Notes: a model not told the origin generated them from the sequence alone. Positions 26,958 to 36,182 are shown, counted from the stretch's first letter. The stretch is 48,868 nucleotides of DNA from Mariniblastus sp. (GCA_022447555.1 JAKVBF010000010.1:44837-93704), one strand, 5' to 3'. Numbers and translations are program-made.

Positions 26958-27752
26958 TCACTCAGCCGATGGAGAGATTTGGAAAATCCGCTGAGCGTTG
27001 AGGGTTGTTTTTTTCTGGATTTCTTCAATCGACTCACCACGGCATTCAGCAAGACAGTCGGCGGTAAATCGAACCATAGCAGGTTCATTGGGCCGTTTTC
27101 CACGATGTGGATGGGGTGTTAGATAAGGGGCGTCCGTTTCTATTAACAGGCGATCGCTGGGTACCCGGGTGGCCACGTCTCTCAAATCGGCAGCATTTTT
27201 AAACGTGACCATTCCGGCGAAACTGATGTACATCCCGAATTCCAAGCATTCTTGGGCCGTTTCCCATGTGCCCGTAAAGGAATGCATGACGCCGAGGATC
27301 CGACCGTCCCGTTGATTCCGTCGAAATGACTGTAGGATGTCTGCTTCACAGTCTCGCATGTGAACAATCAGTGGTTTTTGAAGCTCGAACGAGAGTGCAA
27401 TGTGTTGATCAAACCATTCATTCTGAAGTTCGATCGGAGAGATATCCCAATGCCGATCCAAACCGGTTTCACCTATCGCAACGACTCTGGGATTTTGAGC
27501 GAGTTGTTGGATCGCTCCCCAGTCTGTCGCTTGGGCCAGGTGACAGTCATTGGGGTGAATTCCGACGGATGCAAAAACTTGGTTGTGACGTTCGGCCATT
27601 TTGAGACAAGCCAGACTTGAATTTACGTCGGTTGCGACAGCCACCATTCCAAGGACTCCCGCCTGGGTCGCCCGATCGAGTAAATCTGACTCAATTTCTA
27701 ATAATTGAGGGTCGGTCAGATGGGCATGGGTATCAAACACGCAATCTCCCAC
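26958..27752 (-). CDS. tatD: TatD-family metal-dependent deoxyribonuclease (264 aa)
   Basis: This is a TIM-barrel hydrolase of the TatD/YcfH group, which acts as a 3'-5' DNase or on D-aminoacyl-tRNA in different members. All metal-site motifs are present: FDTHAHL, GIHPND, GETGLD (Glu), VHMRD (His), MHSFTG (His) and ETDAPYLTP (Asp). The length of 264 is standard. Whether it is TatD, YcfH or YjjV cannot be fixed by eye, so the symbol is tentative. It starts on the same strand as the methyltransferase and diverges from csrA 2. Confidence 0.92.
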   Translation of the reverse strand: MGDCVFDTHAHLTDPQLLEIESDLLDRATQAGVLGMVAVATDVNSSLACLKMAERHNQVFASVGIHPNDCHLAQATDWGAIQQLAQNPRVVAIGETGLDRHWDISPIELQNEWFDQHIALSFELQKPLIVHMRDCEADILQSFRRNQRDGRILGVMHSFTGTWETAQECLEFGMYISFAGMVTFKNAADLRDVATRVPSDRLLIETDAPYLTPHPHRGKRPNEPAMVRFTADCLAECRGESIEEIQKKTTLNAQRIFQISPSAE

Positions 27753-27979
27753 AATTCGGGCTTAAGAGTTCATGAGCAGCGGTGAGGGGAATTAGAGACC
27801 TACCCAACCACTTCTGAGTTAATTTAACGTCTGCCGGCCTAAAAAGGGACGCCCCTGAATCAGGCTTTAAGCTAATGGATGGAAAGCTACCGGTGTTGCG
27901 GGTTTTTCCTCAAAGTGTCGTCTCCAAGTGTTTTAAATATCCCTTAATTGCTTCCGGTTGTAGTGATTTGCTCAATCGA

Positions 27980-28008
27980 TTGACTGTCTTTTGAAGCGTT
28001 AATATACG
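27980..28008 (+). promoter_or_regulatory. Candidate promoter 1 of csrA 2
   Basis: TTGACT (27980-27985) and TATACG (28003-28008) are separated by 17 bases. The transcript leader would be about 195 bases. Confidence 0.35.
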
Positions 28009-28080
28009 ACGAAAAATCTAATTGTGAGGCAAGTAGGATTGGAGGAGCCCAAAATTGTTCGGTTCATTTTTACGAATTCG

Positions 28081-28108
28081 TTGACTATCCCTTAGAAGGT
28101 CGTAGAGT
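28081..28108 (+). promoter_or_regulatory. Candidate promoter 2 of csrA 2
   Basis: TTGACT (28081-28086) and TAGAGT (28103-28108) have a 16-base spacer. The leader of about 95 bases would keep all three GGA motifs. Tandem promoters are common for csrA. Confidence 0.35.
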
Positions 28109-28208
28109 GAAATGTAAAGAATTAGGTTGAGACTTTATCAATCCTCTGCCTTCAATTTCTTGAGGAGATTGGAAAACGGCCATTTGTGCCATTTCAAAGG
28201 AATGTTAG

Positions 28209-28406
28209 ATGTTGGTTCTATCACGAAAGAAGAACGAAAGTATTGTTATCAATGACGACATAACCGTCGTCGTGGTGGAAATCCGTGGCGATAAGGTTCG
28301 CTTAGGAATTGAGGCCCCCAAAGAGGTGCCCGTCCATCGGCGCGAGGTCTATGATGCAATAAAACGGTCCGAATCTGAGCCTCAGTCCAATGAGGCGGAT
28401 TCCTAA
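28209..28406 (+). CDS. csrA: Carbon storage regulator CsrA, paralogue 2 (65 aa)
   Basis: This is a standard-length Csr[18 protein letters not shown] opens it, then [27 protein letters not shown] carries the conserved VHR (Arg44 equivalent). The C-terminal tail ([12 protein letters not shown]) is acidic. The family binds GGA in mRNA leaders as a homodimer to control carbon use, motility or biofilm. AAAGGA lies seven bases before the ATG. It differs from the 77-residue copy at 1765 mainly in the C-terminal half. There is no fliW or flagellar gene nearby. Confidence 0.93.
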   Translation: MLVLSRKKNESIVINDDITVVVVEIRGDKVRLGIEAPKEVPVHRREVYDAIKRSESEPQSNEADS

Positions 28407-28612
28407 GCCTCTGGCCTAGACTGGCGGAATTCGCCGAAAATAGGCTTCGTTCTCAGCCGATTTCTCCCAATCGCCCGAATGGTGATTTCCCAATTTTCGG
28501 ATCGCCTGAAAACCTTGGCGAAACTATCTGGTAGCTATTGACGACTTCCGTCCACCGAGATTAATCTGATTGACGGTAATTGCCGATTATTCAGCAATAC
28601 ACAGGATGTTTT

Positions 28613-28685
28613 GGCCCCTTCGTCTAGTGGTCTAGGACTCCGGCCTTTCACGCCGGCAACACGGGTTCGAGTCCCGTAGGGGTCA
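28613..28685 (+). tRNA. tRNA-Glu (anticodon TTC)
   Basis: A 73-base cloverleaf folds by eye: acceptor stem GGCCCCT/AGGGGTC with one G-T pair, D arm around TCTAGTGGTCTAGGA, anticodon stem CCGGC/GCCGG with loop CTTTCAC (TTC at 28647-28649), and T arm ACGGG-TTCGAGT-CCCGT. The discriminator is A at 28685 and CCA is not encoded. Confidence 0.95.
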
Positions 28686-28700
28686 TTTCCAAAACACGAA

Positions 28701-28731
28701 AGCCTCGTAGTTCTTTGCTGCGGGGTTTTTT
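28701..28731 (+). terminator. Terminator after tRNA-Glu
   Basis: AGCCTCGTAG (28701-28710) can pair with CTGCGGGGTT (28717-28726), three of the ten pairs being G-T, and is followed by T residues to 28731. It lies 15 bases after the tRNA. Confidence 0.7.
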
Positions 28732-28816
28732 ATTTGGGTCCTATACCAGCGAGACAGGGCTGATTCGCAAATTCACACGCGTGAAGTTAGCCATGAGCTA
28801 GGCTCTTATTCGAGGT

Positions 28817-30100
28817 TCACCCACCAATCTGCTTTCGACCGGACAGGTAGGGCTGAAGCGCCTCCGGCACATTGACTGAGCCATCTCGGTTTTGGTGATT
28901 CTCCAGCACAGAGATCAGGGCGCGACTCAGAGCAAAGGCGGTTCCGTTAAGAGTATGAACGAAATGAGTCCCCTTGGTTTCCTTTTGCTTATATCGGACA
29001 TTCAGCCGTCGGGCTTGGTAGTCCGTACAGTTGGAGGTGCTGGTGACCTCTCCCCATTCTCCCGCCTCGCCACGACCTGGCATCCAAGCTTCTAGATCGT
29101 ATTTGCGGTAGGCCGGGCCTCCTAGGTCTCCGGTGGCCGTATCGACGACGCGGAAGGGAACCTCGATTGCATCAAACAAGTCACATTCGATTTGTTTCAA
29201 TTCCTGATGCAGGGCGTCGCTTTGATCCGGCAGGCAAAATACAAACATCTCAATTTTGGTGAATTGGTGAACGCGATAGAGACCTTTCGAAGCACGGCCA
29301 GCGGCCCCGGCCTCTGTCCGAAAACAGTGACTAATGCCGCAAAGCTTCAGCGGAAGTGTCTCGGCATCAAACGTCTCGCCACTGTACAAACCGCCCAAAG
29401 TGATTTCAGCCGTGCCAATCAGAGACAGATTTGAATTCTCGATACTGTAGACCTGGGTTTCCGGCCCGCGAGGCATGAAGCCAATCCCTTCTAGGATTGA
29501 ATCCTGAGCTAAGTCGGGTGTTGTCATAGGAATGAATCCTCGGCGGACCAATTCACTGACTGCGTATTGCTGGATTGCCAAATCCAGTAGGACCAAGTCG
29601 CCCTTCAGGAAGTAGAATCCAGCTCCGCTGGTTCTTGCACCCCCTTCGAAATCAATCCAGTCCCACTGCTTCGCAATTTCAACGTGGTCTTGGGGTGGAA
29701 AGTCAAACTCTCTCGGGGCGTGCTTCCCTCGCCCCAGTTCAAGATTTGATTTGTCATCTTCACCAATGGGGGCCTCGGGATGGGCCATATTGGGCAGACG
29801 CAATTCGAGCTCTCGGATTTTCAAGTCTAGTTCGTCATGTTGCGTTTGGGCAGCATCTTTTTGGGCCCGTAAATCTCGGCCGTTGGCTTTTCGCTCTTCG
29901 CGTTCTTGCTCGTCCTTTGCCTGGCCGATCGTTTTTGAGACAGCATTGGCTTGACGGTTTAGTTCCTCAACTTGCCTAAGCATATCCCTGCGCTGAGTTT
30001 CTAGCTCCAATAGCTGATCCACTTCGTGAGGGACATTCCGGTTTTCACAATTGGCCTTAACGGCCGAGGCGTTTGCGACAATGTATTTACGGTCTAGCAT
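28817..30100 (-). CDS. serS: Seryl-tRNA synthetase (427 aa)
   Basis: This is a class II synthetase that charges tRNA-Ser. An N-terminal coiled-coil arm (residues about 28-105, Glu/Gln/Arg-rich heptads) precedes the core with motif 2 ISHCFRTEAGAAGRASKG, then TSTSNCTDYQARRLNVRYK and motif 3 LNGTAFALSRALISVLENHQ. The ATG at 30100 gives MLDRKYIVANASAVKANCENR, the usual start. The longer frame from a GTG at 30169 would overlap the end of the M20 gene. There is no strong Shine-Dalgarno. It lies 38 bases after that gene and may be co-transcribed. Confidence 0.97.
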   Translation of the reverse strand: MLDRKYIVANASAVKANCENRNVPHEVDQLLELETQRRDMLRQVEELNRQANAVSKTIGQAKDEQEREERKANGRDLRAQKDAAQTQHDELDLKIRELELRLPNMAHPEAPIGEDDKSNLELGRGKHAPREFDFPPQDHVEIAKQWDWIDFEGGARTSGAGFYFLKGDLVLLDLAIQQYAVSELVRRGFIPMTTPDLAQDSILEGIGFMPRGPETQVYSIENSNLSLIGTAEITLGGLYSGETFDAETLPLKLCGISHCFRTEAGAAGRASKGLYRVHQFTKIEMFVFCLPDQSDALHQELKQIECDLFDAIEVPFRVVDTATGDLGGPAYRKYDLEAWMPGRGEAGEWGEVTSTSNCTDYQARRLNVRYKQKETKGTHFVHTLNGTAFALSRALISVLENHQNRDGSVNVPEALQPYLSGRKQIGG

Positions 30101-30138
30101 GACTGGGAAGGTTTCTAATTGAATTGAAAGGTGGTTGA

Positions 30139-31530
30139 CTAAATCGAGATCTTTCCGATTTCCTGCCACAGGTAAGCACTCGATTTGATTCCACGATGGA
30201 AGTCGTCAAGCGAGAATTTTTCATTCGGGCTATGTGGGTTGTCGTCATCCTGTCCCCATCCAAGTAGGAGTGTGTCGATATTTAGTTTATTGCCGAATGA
30301 GTTGACGACCGGAATGCTTCCACCGCTGCGAATGTGTACCGGTTTCTGACCGAAACCTTGATTGATGGCTTCTGACGCTGCTTGCATGAACGGATTTCCC
30401 AGAGGCAAGACAAATCCGGGTGCGCCGTGATGTTCGACCAGTTCCATCGTGATCCCGGGGGGGCAAATTTTTTGAAGCATGTCACGCAAGCTCGCTGTGA
30501 TCTTGTCGACATTTTGATTGGGGACCAAGCGAAAGCTGAATTTAGCCCCGGCATGTGCGGGGAGGACGGTTTTGGCACCCTCTCCCTGATAGCCACTCCA
30601 AAGTCCATTGACGTCAAATGTGGGCCTCGCCCAACGGCGTTCCAAGGTAGAGTACCCCGTCTCGCCGCTGAGGTCATTGACACCGAGTTGTTTCATGTAT
30701 GCATCATTGTCAAAGTCAAGTTCTGCAAACTGTTTTTTTTCGGCTTCGGTAAGTGGGAGCACATCGTCATAGAACCCAGGTATCTGAATTTTCCCATCGC
30801 TGTCAATGATGCTTGCAAGCATTTGGGATAACGCATTGGCTGGGTTGGTCACCGAGCCACCAAAAGCCCCAGAGTGCAGATCTTGGGAGGGACCATGAAG
30901 GAGCAGTTCAAAATAACAGATCCCTCGCAATCCATAGGTAATTGCTGGCATCCCTGGCCCGTATTGTGAGCAATCGCTGATAACGGCAATGTCGGCAGCC
31001 AACTTTTCCGTAACGACTTGGCCGTGGTCGTATTTACCATCTAAGAATTCATGTAGACCGCCGCTCCCGCACTCTTCTTCCCCTTCGATAAGGAATTTGA
31101 TTTGAATCGGTAAATCCCCAATCGTCGCTTGCCAGGCTTCGACGCTGAAGACGTGGGTGATCATCTGTCCTTTGTCGTCGGTTGCCCCTCTAGCAAACAC
31201 ATTACCGTCACGGATGCTGGGCTCGAAAGGTGGTGTCAGCCATTCATCCAATGGATCGGGTGGTTGAACGTCATAGTGACCATAGACCAGAACGGTGGGA
31301 GCATTCGGAATCGGGGGAGATTCGGCGTAAATAATCGGATGACCGCAAGTTTCAATCATCTCGGTTTTAAAACCTAAGCTGTCAATGCGGTCGTGCAACC
31401 AGTCTGCCGCTTGACGTACTTGCCCCGTGTAAGCACTGTCCGTGCTGATGCTAGCCATGGTAAGCCAGTGGCAAAGGTCCTGTTCGAATCGTTTCCGGTT
31501 GTCGGTCAAATAGGATTCAAACGCAGCCAT
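30139..31530 (-). CDS. M20-family dipeptidase (463 aa)
   Basis: This is a two-zinc peptidase of the M20 group, close to CNDP-like dipeptidases. Zinc ligands and catalytic residues show in VYGHYDVQPP (His, Asp), GATDDKGQM (bridging Asp), EGEEECGSGG (general base and ligand) and GGSIPVV. The dimerisation insert contains HSGAFGG. There is no signal peptide, so it should act in the cytoplasm on di- or tripeptides. A clear CAGGAG lies seven bases before the ATG at 31530. It directly precedes serS on the same strand. Confidence 0.93.
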   Translation of the reverse strand: MAAFESYLTDNRKRFEQDLCHWLTMASISTDSAYTGQVRQAADWLHDRIDSLGFKTEMIETCGHPIIYAESPPIPNAPTVLVYGHYDVQPPDPLDEWLTPPFEPSIRDGNVFARGATDDKGQMITHVFSVEAWQATIGDLPIQIKFLIEGEEECGSGGLHEFLDGKYDHGQVVTEKLAADIAVISDCSQYGPGMPAITYGLRGICYFELLLHGPSQDLHSGAFGGSVTNPANALSQMLASIIDSDGKIQIPGFYDDVLPLTEAEKKQFAELDFDNDAYMKQLGVNDLSGETGYSTLERRWARPTFDVNGLWSGYQGEGAKTVLPAHAGAKFSFRLVPNQNVDKITASLRDMLQKICPPGITMELVEHHGAPGFVLPLGNPFMQAASEAINQGFGQKPVHIRSGGSIPVVNSFGNKLNIDTLLLGWGQDDDNPHSPNEKFSLDDFHRGIKSSAYLWQEIGKISI

Positions 31531-31836
31531 TTTACGCTCCTGTTTTACGAGCTCGACCAGTCAGTCGGGCCACTTTTGATTGTTATAAAGTCAAATAAAA
31601 CCAATGGTTTTTTAAGCCCTTTGTCAGGGCTGCACGGGTGAGAGTGTCTCGTGTTTGTTGCAAGAGCTAGGACCGACATGTTTTCGTTTATGGCAAGTCA
31701 GCTGAGACATAACACTCTCCTTAACACTATAACGGTCATCGCTGATTTCCACCACAATGCGTTAATTTGTGAACGAGGACGATTTTTAGAACTTGATTGT
31801 GCGTGAAAAGTGGTTCAAATAACTAGTACTGGATTC
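31531..31836. other. Divergent intergenic region between M20 peptidase and clpS
   Basis: I see no gene here. The start of the clpS frame at a GTG (31810) may lie inside it. No convincing promoter pair or terminator stands out. Confidence 0.4.
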
Positions 31837-32217
31837 ATGGAAACATTAGGGATGATGAAGATGAATGAGGATGGATGTGACACCGTGACCGTTGAGCCGG
31901 GTTCTAAGAGAGCTCCCGAACGAGTGACTCAAGCCAAACGGCAACCACGCTACCACGTGATTTTGTGGGATGACGATGATCATTCATATGATTATGTCAT
32001 CCTCATGATGCGGCAGTTGTTTGGTCATAACTTCGACAGCGGATTTACGATTGCCAAGAGTGTGGACAAGTCAGGACGCGCCGTCTGTCTGACGACGACA
32101 AGAGAGCATGCCGAGCTCAAACGCGATCAAATCCATGCTTTTGGTAAGGATCTGTTGATTGATCGTTGTGGTGGATCGATGTCTTGCACGATCGAGCCCG
32201 AAGCGGTGGACGCTTAA
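31837..32217 (+). CDS. clpS: ClpS-like ATP-dependent protease adaptor (126 aa)
   Basis: The C-terminal 80 residues match ClpS, which hands N-degron substrates to ClpAP. YHVILWDDDDHSYDYVILMMRQLFGH holds the substrate-pocket strand and helix, and GRAVCLTTTREHAELKRDQIHAFG the ClpA-facing part. A usual ClpS has N-D-D-x-T; here W-D-D-D-D-H fills that site. The N-terminal 40 residues are an unconserved tail. The start is uncertain: GTG 31810, ATG 31837 and ATG 31852-31861 are all in frame. No clpA or clpP lies nearby. Confidence 0.85.
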   Translation: METLGMMKMNEDGCDTVTVEPGSKRAPERVTQAKRQPRYHVILWDDDDHSYDYVILMMRQLFGHNFDSGFTIAKSVDKSGRAVCLTTTREHAELKRDQIHAFGKDLLIDRCGGSMSCTIEPEAVDA

Positions 32218-32413
32218 TCGGTTTGATTTGGATTGACGCCGATTTGGTGAGCGGACCATTGGGCTTGTATCGAGTCTCAAAAAAGGGGGCAGTCGAAGCG
32301 ATTTTAGCCTGCTGATCTACTCTGTCATTCGATACAATGCTGGGCTGTCAATTTTTTAAATCAGCTATTGGTCTCGGGCCGTTTAGGTGCCCGTAATCGT
32401 TTAAGAACTAGCC

Positions 32414-33688
32414 GTGAGCGCAAAACTAAAAACCGTCACGCTTGGCTGTAAGGTCAATCAATACGAGACGCAACTGGTACAAGAGGGACTGGTTGGCGCT
32501 GGTTTTGTGGATGCCAATGAGCAATCCGAATCAGCGGACCTGTGTATCGTTAATACCTGCACGATCACCTCAGAGGGGGATTCTAAAAGCCGCCAGGTGA
32601 TTCGCAAGATGAATCGTGATAATCCCGATGCTCGAATTGTTGTGATGGGGTGTTACGCAACGCGAGCGCCGGATGAGGTAGCGGCCTTGCCAGGTGTTGC
32701 GGAGGTGGTGACGGATAAACGAGAGCTGCCTGATTTGATGGGCCGTTTTGGCGTGATTGATATACCCAGCGGTATTTCAGGCCTAACTAACCGGCACCGG
32801 GCTTACGTTAAGGTTCAAGATGGCTGTCTCTTGCGGTGTAGCTATTGCATTATTCCTACAGTGCGTCCACAGATGTACAGCCGACCGATGAAGGAAGTGT
32901 TGGATGAAGTTCGCCGCTTGGTCGATCACGGCTACCGAGAGGTGGTTTTGACCGGAATTCATCTTGGCCACTACGGAGTCGATTTCAATAAAGGGAAATC
33001 AAAATCTGAGTGGACACGGCTGTCGCATTTGGTCCGCGAGATATGTGAGATTCCTGGTGACTTTCGTGTTCGGCTTTCGAGTATCGAAGCGACTGAAGTG
33101 ACACGTGAGTTGATTCAGGTGATGCAGGATTATCGAGAACAGGTTTGCCCTCATTTGCATGTCTGTTTGCAGAGTGGCAGCGATCGCATTTTGCGGCGAA
33201 TGAAACGCCGCTGGACCGCGCGGCACATCGTAGATCGTTGCCAGATGGTAGCCGCTGAGTTAACGCTGCCGGCGTTCACAACGGATTTAATTGTCGGATT
33301 CCCGGGAGAGAGTCAGGAAGATTTTGACTTGTCTCTTGAGGCCTGCCGGAAAATTGGATTTTCCAAGATCCACATGTTCCCCTTTAGCCCTCGACTTGGC
33401 ACGCCGGCTGCCGAGATGAAGGGGCAGATTTCACGTCAAGTTAAGCGAGAACGGGGAAAAGTGGTCGCAGAAATCGAACGTCAATTGCGGGCCGATTATT
33501 TGAATAAATTAACGGGGACAGTGCTGCAGTTATTGGTGGAGAAGGTAGGCACTGATGGAATGGCCACGGGGACCACCTGTCGTTATGTTCCAGCCCGCGT
33601 CCGAGATGAACGAGCTCAAAAAGGGGAGCTTCTAACAGTACTGGCTGAGGGGAATGATGGCGAAGCGTTGATGGTCCGGAGTATTTAA
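32414..33688 (+). CDS. mtaB: tRNA t6A37 methylthiotransferase MtaB (424 aa)
   Basis: This is a radical-SAM methylthiotransferase that converts t6A to ms2t6A at position 37 of ANN-decoding tRNAs. The N-terminal domain has TLGCKVNQYET, CIVNTCTIT and MGCYATR, whose Cys residues bind the second cluster. The radical-SAM motif is GCLLRCSYCIIP (CxxxCxxC). A C-terminal TRAM-like segment follows (residues about 355-424). The TLGCKVNQYE signature separates MtaB from MiaB and RimO. The start is GTG at 32414; the frame gives 424 residues, typical for the family. Confidence 0.95.
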   Translation: MSAKLKTVTLGCKVNQYETQLVQEGLVGAGFVDANEQSESADLCIVNTCTITSEGDSKSRQVIRKMNRDNPDARIVVMGCYATRAPDEVAALPGVAEVVTDKRELPDLMGRFGVIDIPSGISGLTNRHRAYVKVQDGCLLRCSYCIIPTVRPQMYSRPMKEVLDEVRRLVDHGYREVVLTGIHLGHYGVDFNKGKSKSEWTRLSHLVREICEIPGDFRVRLSSIEATEVTRELIQVMQDYREQVCPHLHVCLQSGSDRILRRMKRRWTARHIVDRCQMVAAELTLPAFTTDLIVGFPGESQEDFDLSLEACRKIGFSKIHMFPFSPRLGTPAAEMKGQISRQVKRERGKVVAEIERQLRADYLNKLTGTVLQLLVEKVGTDGMATGTTCRYVPARVRDERAQKGELLTVLAEGNDGEALMVRSI

Positions 33689-33767
33689 GAGGATTTGAGA
33701 TCTCAGGCAACTCGCTGGACCGCCAAGCTCACTCGATCGGGCGGAGGAATGACAACTGCTGTCAAAA

Positions 33768-35180
33768 CTACAGGGTAACCATGTTTGGATTATCCAATCC
33801 TAGCCGTTTCATCTTTTTGTAAAGCGTTGTGCGATTAACACCTAGTTGGTCAGCCGTTTCGTTTCGATTCCAGTTGTTTTCTCTCAGCACTTGTAAAATG
33901 ATTTGCCGTTCGGGACCCTCCATCGCCTCTTTTAGCGTCTGCTTGCCTCGCGGAGACACAATGGCCTCTGCCGGAGACAAATTACTGGTAATGTTGGAGG
34001 GCAGGTCTTCGACAGAGATTTTGGAAGACTTCCCGAGTAAAACAGCTCGTTCAATAACATTCTGTAATTCGCGTACGTTACCTGGCCACGCGTATTGTTC
34101 AATCGCTTGAGCAGCAGCCATCTCGAACCCGTAAATCTGACGGCCTACTTCGCTATTAAATTGGGTTAAAAAGTGTTCTGCCAAAGTTAGTATGTCATTC
34201 CGGCGTTGACGCAGAGCCGGTAGCTCTAGGTTGATCACATTGATTCGATAGAACAGGTCTTCGCGGAATCGCCCTTCAGCGACCGCTATTTCTAAATCTT
34301 CGTTGGTCGCCAAGACGACTCGGGTGTTAACCTTGTGAGTTTCAGAACCACCGACTTGTTCGAATTCAAATGTCTGTAGTACTCGCAGAAGTTTTACCTG
34401 TAAGCTGGGGGATGCAGTCGCGATTTCATCCAAAAAAATTGTGCCACCGTCGGCAAGTTTGAATTTTCCTTGCTTGTTTCCGGTCGCGCCAGTGAAGGCC
34501 CCAGCGACATGCCCAAACAATTCACTCTCCAAGAGGTTTTCTGGGAGTGCCCCACAGGTAATTTCTACGAAAGGAGCATCGCGGCGGTTGGATCGTTGGT
34601 GAATGGCCCGTGCAATCAATGATTTTCCAGTTCCACTCTCACCCGTCAGCAGCACGGAAGCTTTGGTGTCAGCAACACTGTCGATGACGTCAAAAGCTTT
34701 TTTCATGCTGAGATTGTTACCTACAATATTGTCCATGCCGAACCGACGATCCAGCTGCACTTTTAGTTGATGATTCTCTTGAATCACCTGTTGTTGCGAC
34801 AGGACTCGATTGATGGCCATTAATAACTCTTCATCAATCAGCGGTTTGGTTAATAGATCGAAGGCCCCTGCCCTAATGGATTCAATTCCGGTATCGATCG
34901 TGGCATAACCTGTCATCAAGAGAACAGCGGTATTCGGATAATGCTGTTTGCAGTGGCTGAGAATATCGAAACCATCCTCAGCCCCGAGTCTCAGATCGAC
35001 TAAAGCCACGTCAAACGCTTGGCTAGAGAGTCGGTTAGAGGCCGTTTCAAAATTGTGCGCTAGGGAGATATCGAACCCCTGCTCTTGCAGCCAAGTGCCC
35101 ATGGATTCCAGTAAATGCTGGTCATCATCGACGAGTAAAATTTTGGCATCACGTTGTATTTCTGGCGGATTCATAGTCAT
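33768..35180 (-). CDS. NtrC-family sigma-54-dependent response regulator (470 aa)
   Basis: Three domains are present. The receiver (residues about 10-125) has the acidic pair DDD, phospho-acceptor Asp62 in VALVDLRLG, MTGYAT and LTKPL. The AAA+ domain has Walker A GESGTGKS, the sigma-54 contact GAFTGAT, Walker B GGTIFLDEI, and an Arg finger region FREDLFYRI. The C-terminus is a Fis-type helix-turn-helix (NWNRNETADQLGVNRTTLYKKMKRLGL). It would activate sigma-54 promoters on phosphorylation. I chose ATG 35180 (MTMNPPEI) over 35210. No partner kinase is adjacent; a NarL-type regulator is divergent. Confidence 0.94.
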   Translation of the reverse strand: MTMNPPEIQRDAKILLVDDDQHLLESMGTWLQEQGFDISLAHNFETASNRLSSQAFDVALVDLRLGAEDGFDILSHCKQHYPNTAVLLMTGYATIDTGIESIRAGAFDLLTKPLIDEELLMAINRVLSQQQVIQENHQLKVQLDRRFGMDNIVGNNLSMKKAFDVIDSVADTKASVLLTGESGTGKSLIARAIHQRSNRRDAPFVEITCGALPENLLESELFGHVAGAFTGATGNKQGKFKLADGGTIFLDEIATASPSLQVKLLRVLQTFEFEQVGGSETHKVNTRVVLATNEDLEIAVAEGRFREDLFYRINVINLELPALRQRRNDILTLAEHFLTQFNSEVGRQIYGFEMAAAQAIEQYAWPGNVRELQNVIERAVLLGKSSKISVEDLPSNITSNLSPAEAIVSPRGKQTLKEAMEGPERQIILQVLRENNWNRNETADQLGVNRTTLYKKMKRLGLDNPNMVTL

Positions 35181-35210
35181 TGAGTCACTGGATCTTTTGA
35201 TAAAACGCAA

Positions 35211-35546
35211 CTGTCACACAGGTTTCTAGGTCACGATTCGAGGCGGGTCAAAATTTTTCAACATAGGATTTACAGCACGATTCCTACCATTTTCCGTCTG
35301 TTTTGCCCTGAAATTAGGAACCAAGGACTCGTCTTGCCATTTCCGTTTGTGTAGATTTCAAAGGGTGAAGAGTTCCTGTTAGACCGGAAGTTTCGGTTCT
35401 CCTATCAACGTTTCCTATCAAATCGACGGGGTTTGAATCTCGTTCCTACCCGTTAAAGCCAGTGATTACGTTTGTTGGCCCGTGCATTTTCCACCCAAGG
35501 TGCAGGTTTCAACAATTGATGAAAGATCACCGGCAGGAAAGAAGCT
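35211..35546. other. Divergent intergenic region between two response regulators
   Basis: No gene is apparent in this stretch of about 336 bases. It should contain promoters for both flanking regulator genes. A GCAGGAAAG site precedes the plus-strand start at 35547. I could not identify a sigma-54 (GG-N10-GC) site with confidence. Confidence 0.4.
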
Positions 35547-36182
35547 ATGAAAATTAAAGTTGTGGTTGCCGATGACCATCCTGTGGTGGCAGACGGTTTG
35601 CGATTTGCCGAAGTTTCCGACGTTACTGTCGAAATCGTTTCACAGGTTGAAACGGTTGATAAATTAGAACCAGCGCTGCGAGAGTTCTGTCCCGATGTTC
35701 TAGTTATGGAAGTTAGGCTAGGAGGCCGAGACGCACTCAAAAAACTAGAAGAGCTTAACGGTGAATTCTCAGATATCAACGTGGTCGCATTTTCGGGGCA
35801 AGAAAATCCGACTCACATCGCAAGAGCGGCTGCTGTGGGGTGCTATGATTATGTCTCCAAGACTTCTTCTTGTCGTCAGTTGATTCAGTCGCTAAGGTCG
35901 GCAACGCTCGGTGAGCCAGCCCCCAATGACAGCTTGATGGTCGAGACCCAGGCTCGGATGCGACGACCTCGTCAAACGGTAGATCATGACGTCCCTTTAA
36001 CAAACCGGGAAATGCAAGTGCTGCGACACATAGCAATGGGTTTAAGTAATCGGGAAATCGGTAAATCGTTGGGGATCAGCGTTGAAACGGTGAAAGAGCA
36101 CGTACAAAATATTCTGCGGAAACTTGATGTGAATGATAGGACTCAAGCGGCCGTATGGGCTGTCAAGCGAGAGTTGGTTTGA
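35547..36182 (+). CDS. NarL/LuxR-family response regulator with Glu at the phosphorylation site (211 aa)
   Basis: The receiver domain (1-120) is complete: acidic pair D9-D10 (VADDHPVV), Ser83 (AFSG) and Lys105 (YVSK). However, the phospho-acceptor position in DVLVMEVRL is Glu55 (codon GAA at 35709-35711) instead of Asp. A LuxR-type HTH fills residues about 145-205 (LTNREMQVLRHIAMGLSNREIGK and SVETVKEHVQNILRKL). Glu can mimic phospho-Asp, so the protein may act without a kinase; this is inferred. The ATG is preceded by AGGAAAG. It is divergent from the NtrC-like gene. Confidence 0.92.
   Translation: MKIKVVVADDHPVVADGLRFAEVSDVTVEIVSQVETVDKLEPALREFCPDVLVMEVRLGGRDALKKLEELNGEFSDINVVAFSGQENPTHIARAAAVGCYDYVSKTSSCRQLIQSLRSATLGEPAPNDSLMVETQARMRRPRQTVDHDVPLTNREMQVLRHIAMGLSNREIGKSLGISVETVKEHVQNILRKLDVNDRTQAAVWAVKRELV

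Larger units (their letters stand above)
27753..28208. other. Divergent intergenic region between tatD and csrA 2
   Basis: No gene is visible in these 456 bases. The right half holds two candidate promoters facing csrA (27980-28008 and 28081-28108) and a leader with three GGA motifs (28164-28166, 28171-28173 and 28199-28201), the last inside the AAAGGA ribosome site. The left half toward tatD shows nothing I can name. Confidence 0.5.

Noticed and set aside
28537-28612. Possible tRNA-Glu promoter with TTGACG boxes
   Set aside because: Two TTGACG boxes exist, but neither has a convincing -10 at 16-18 bases.
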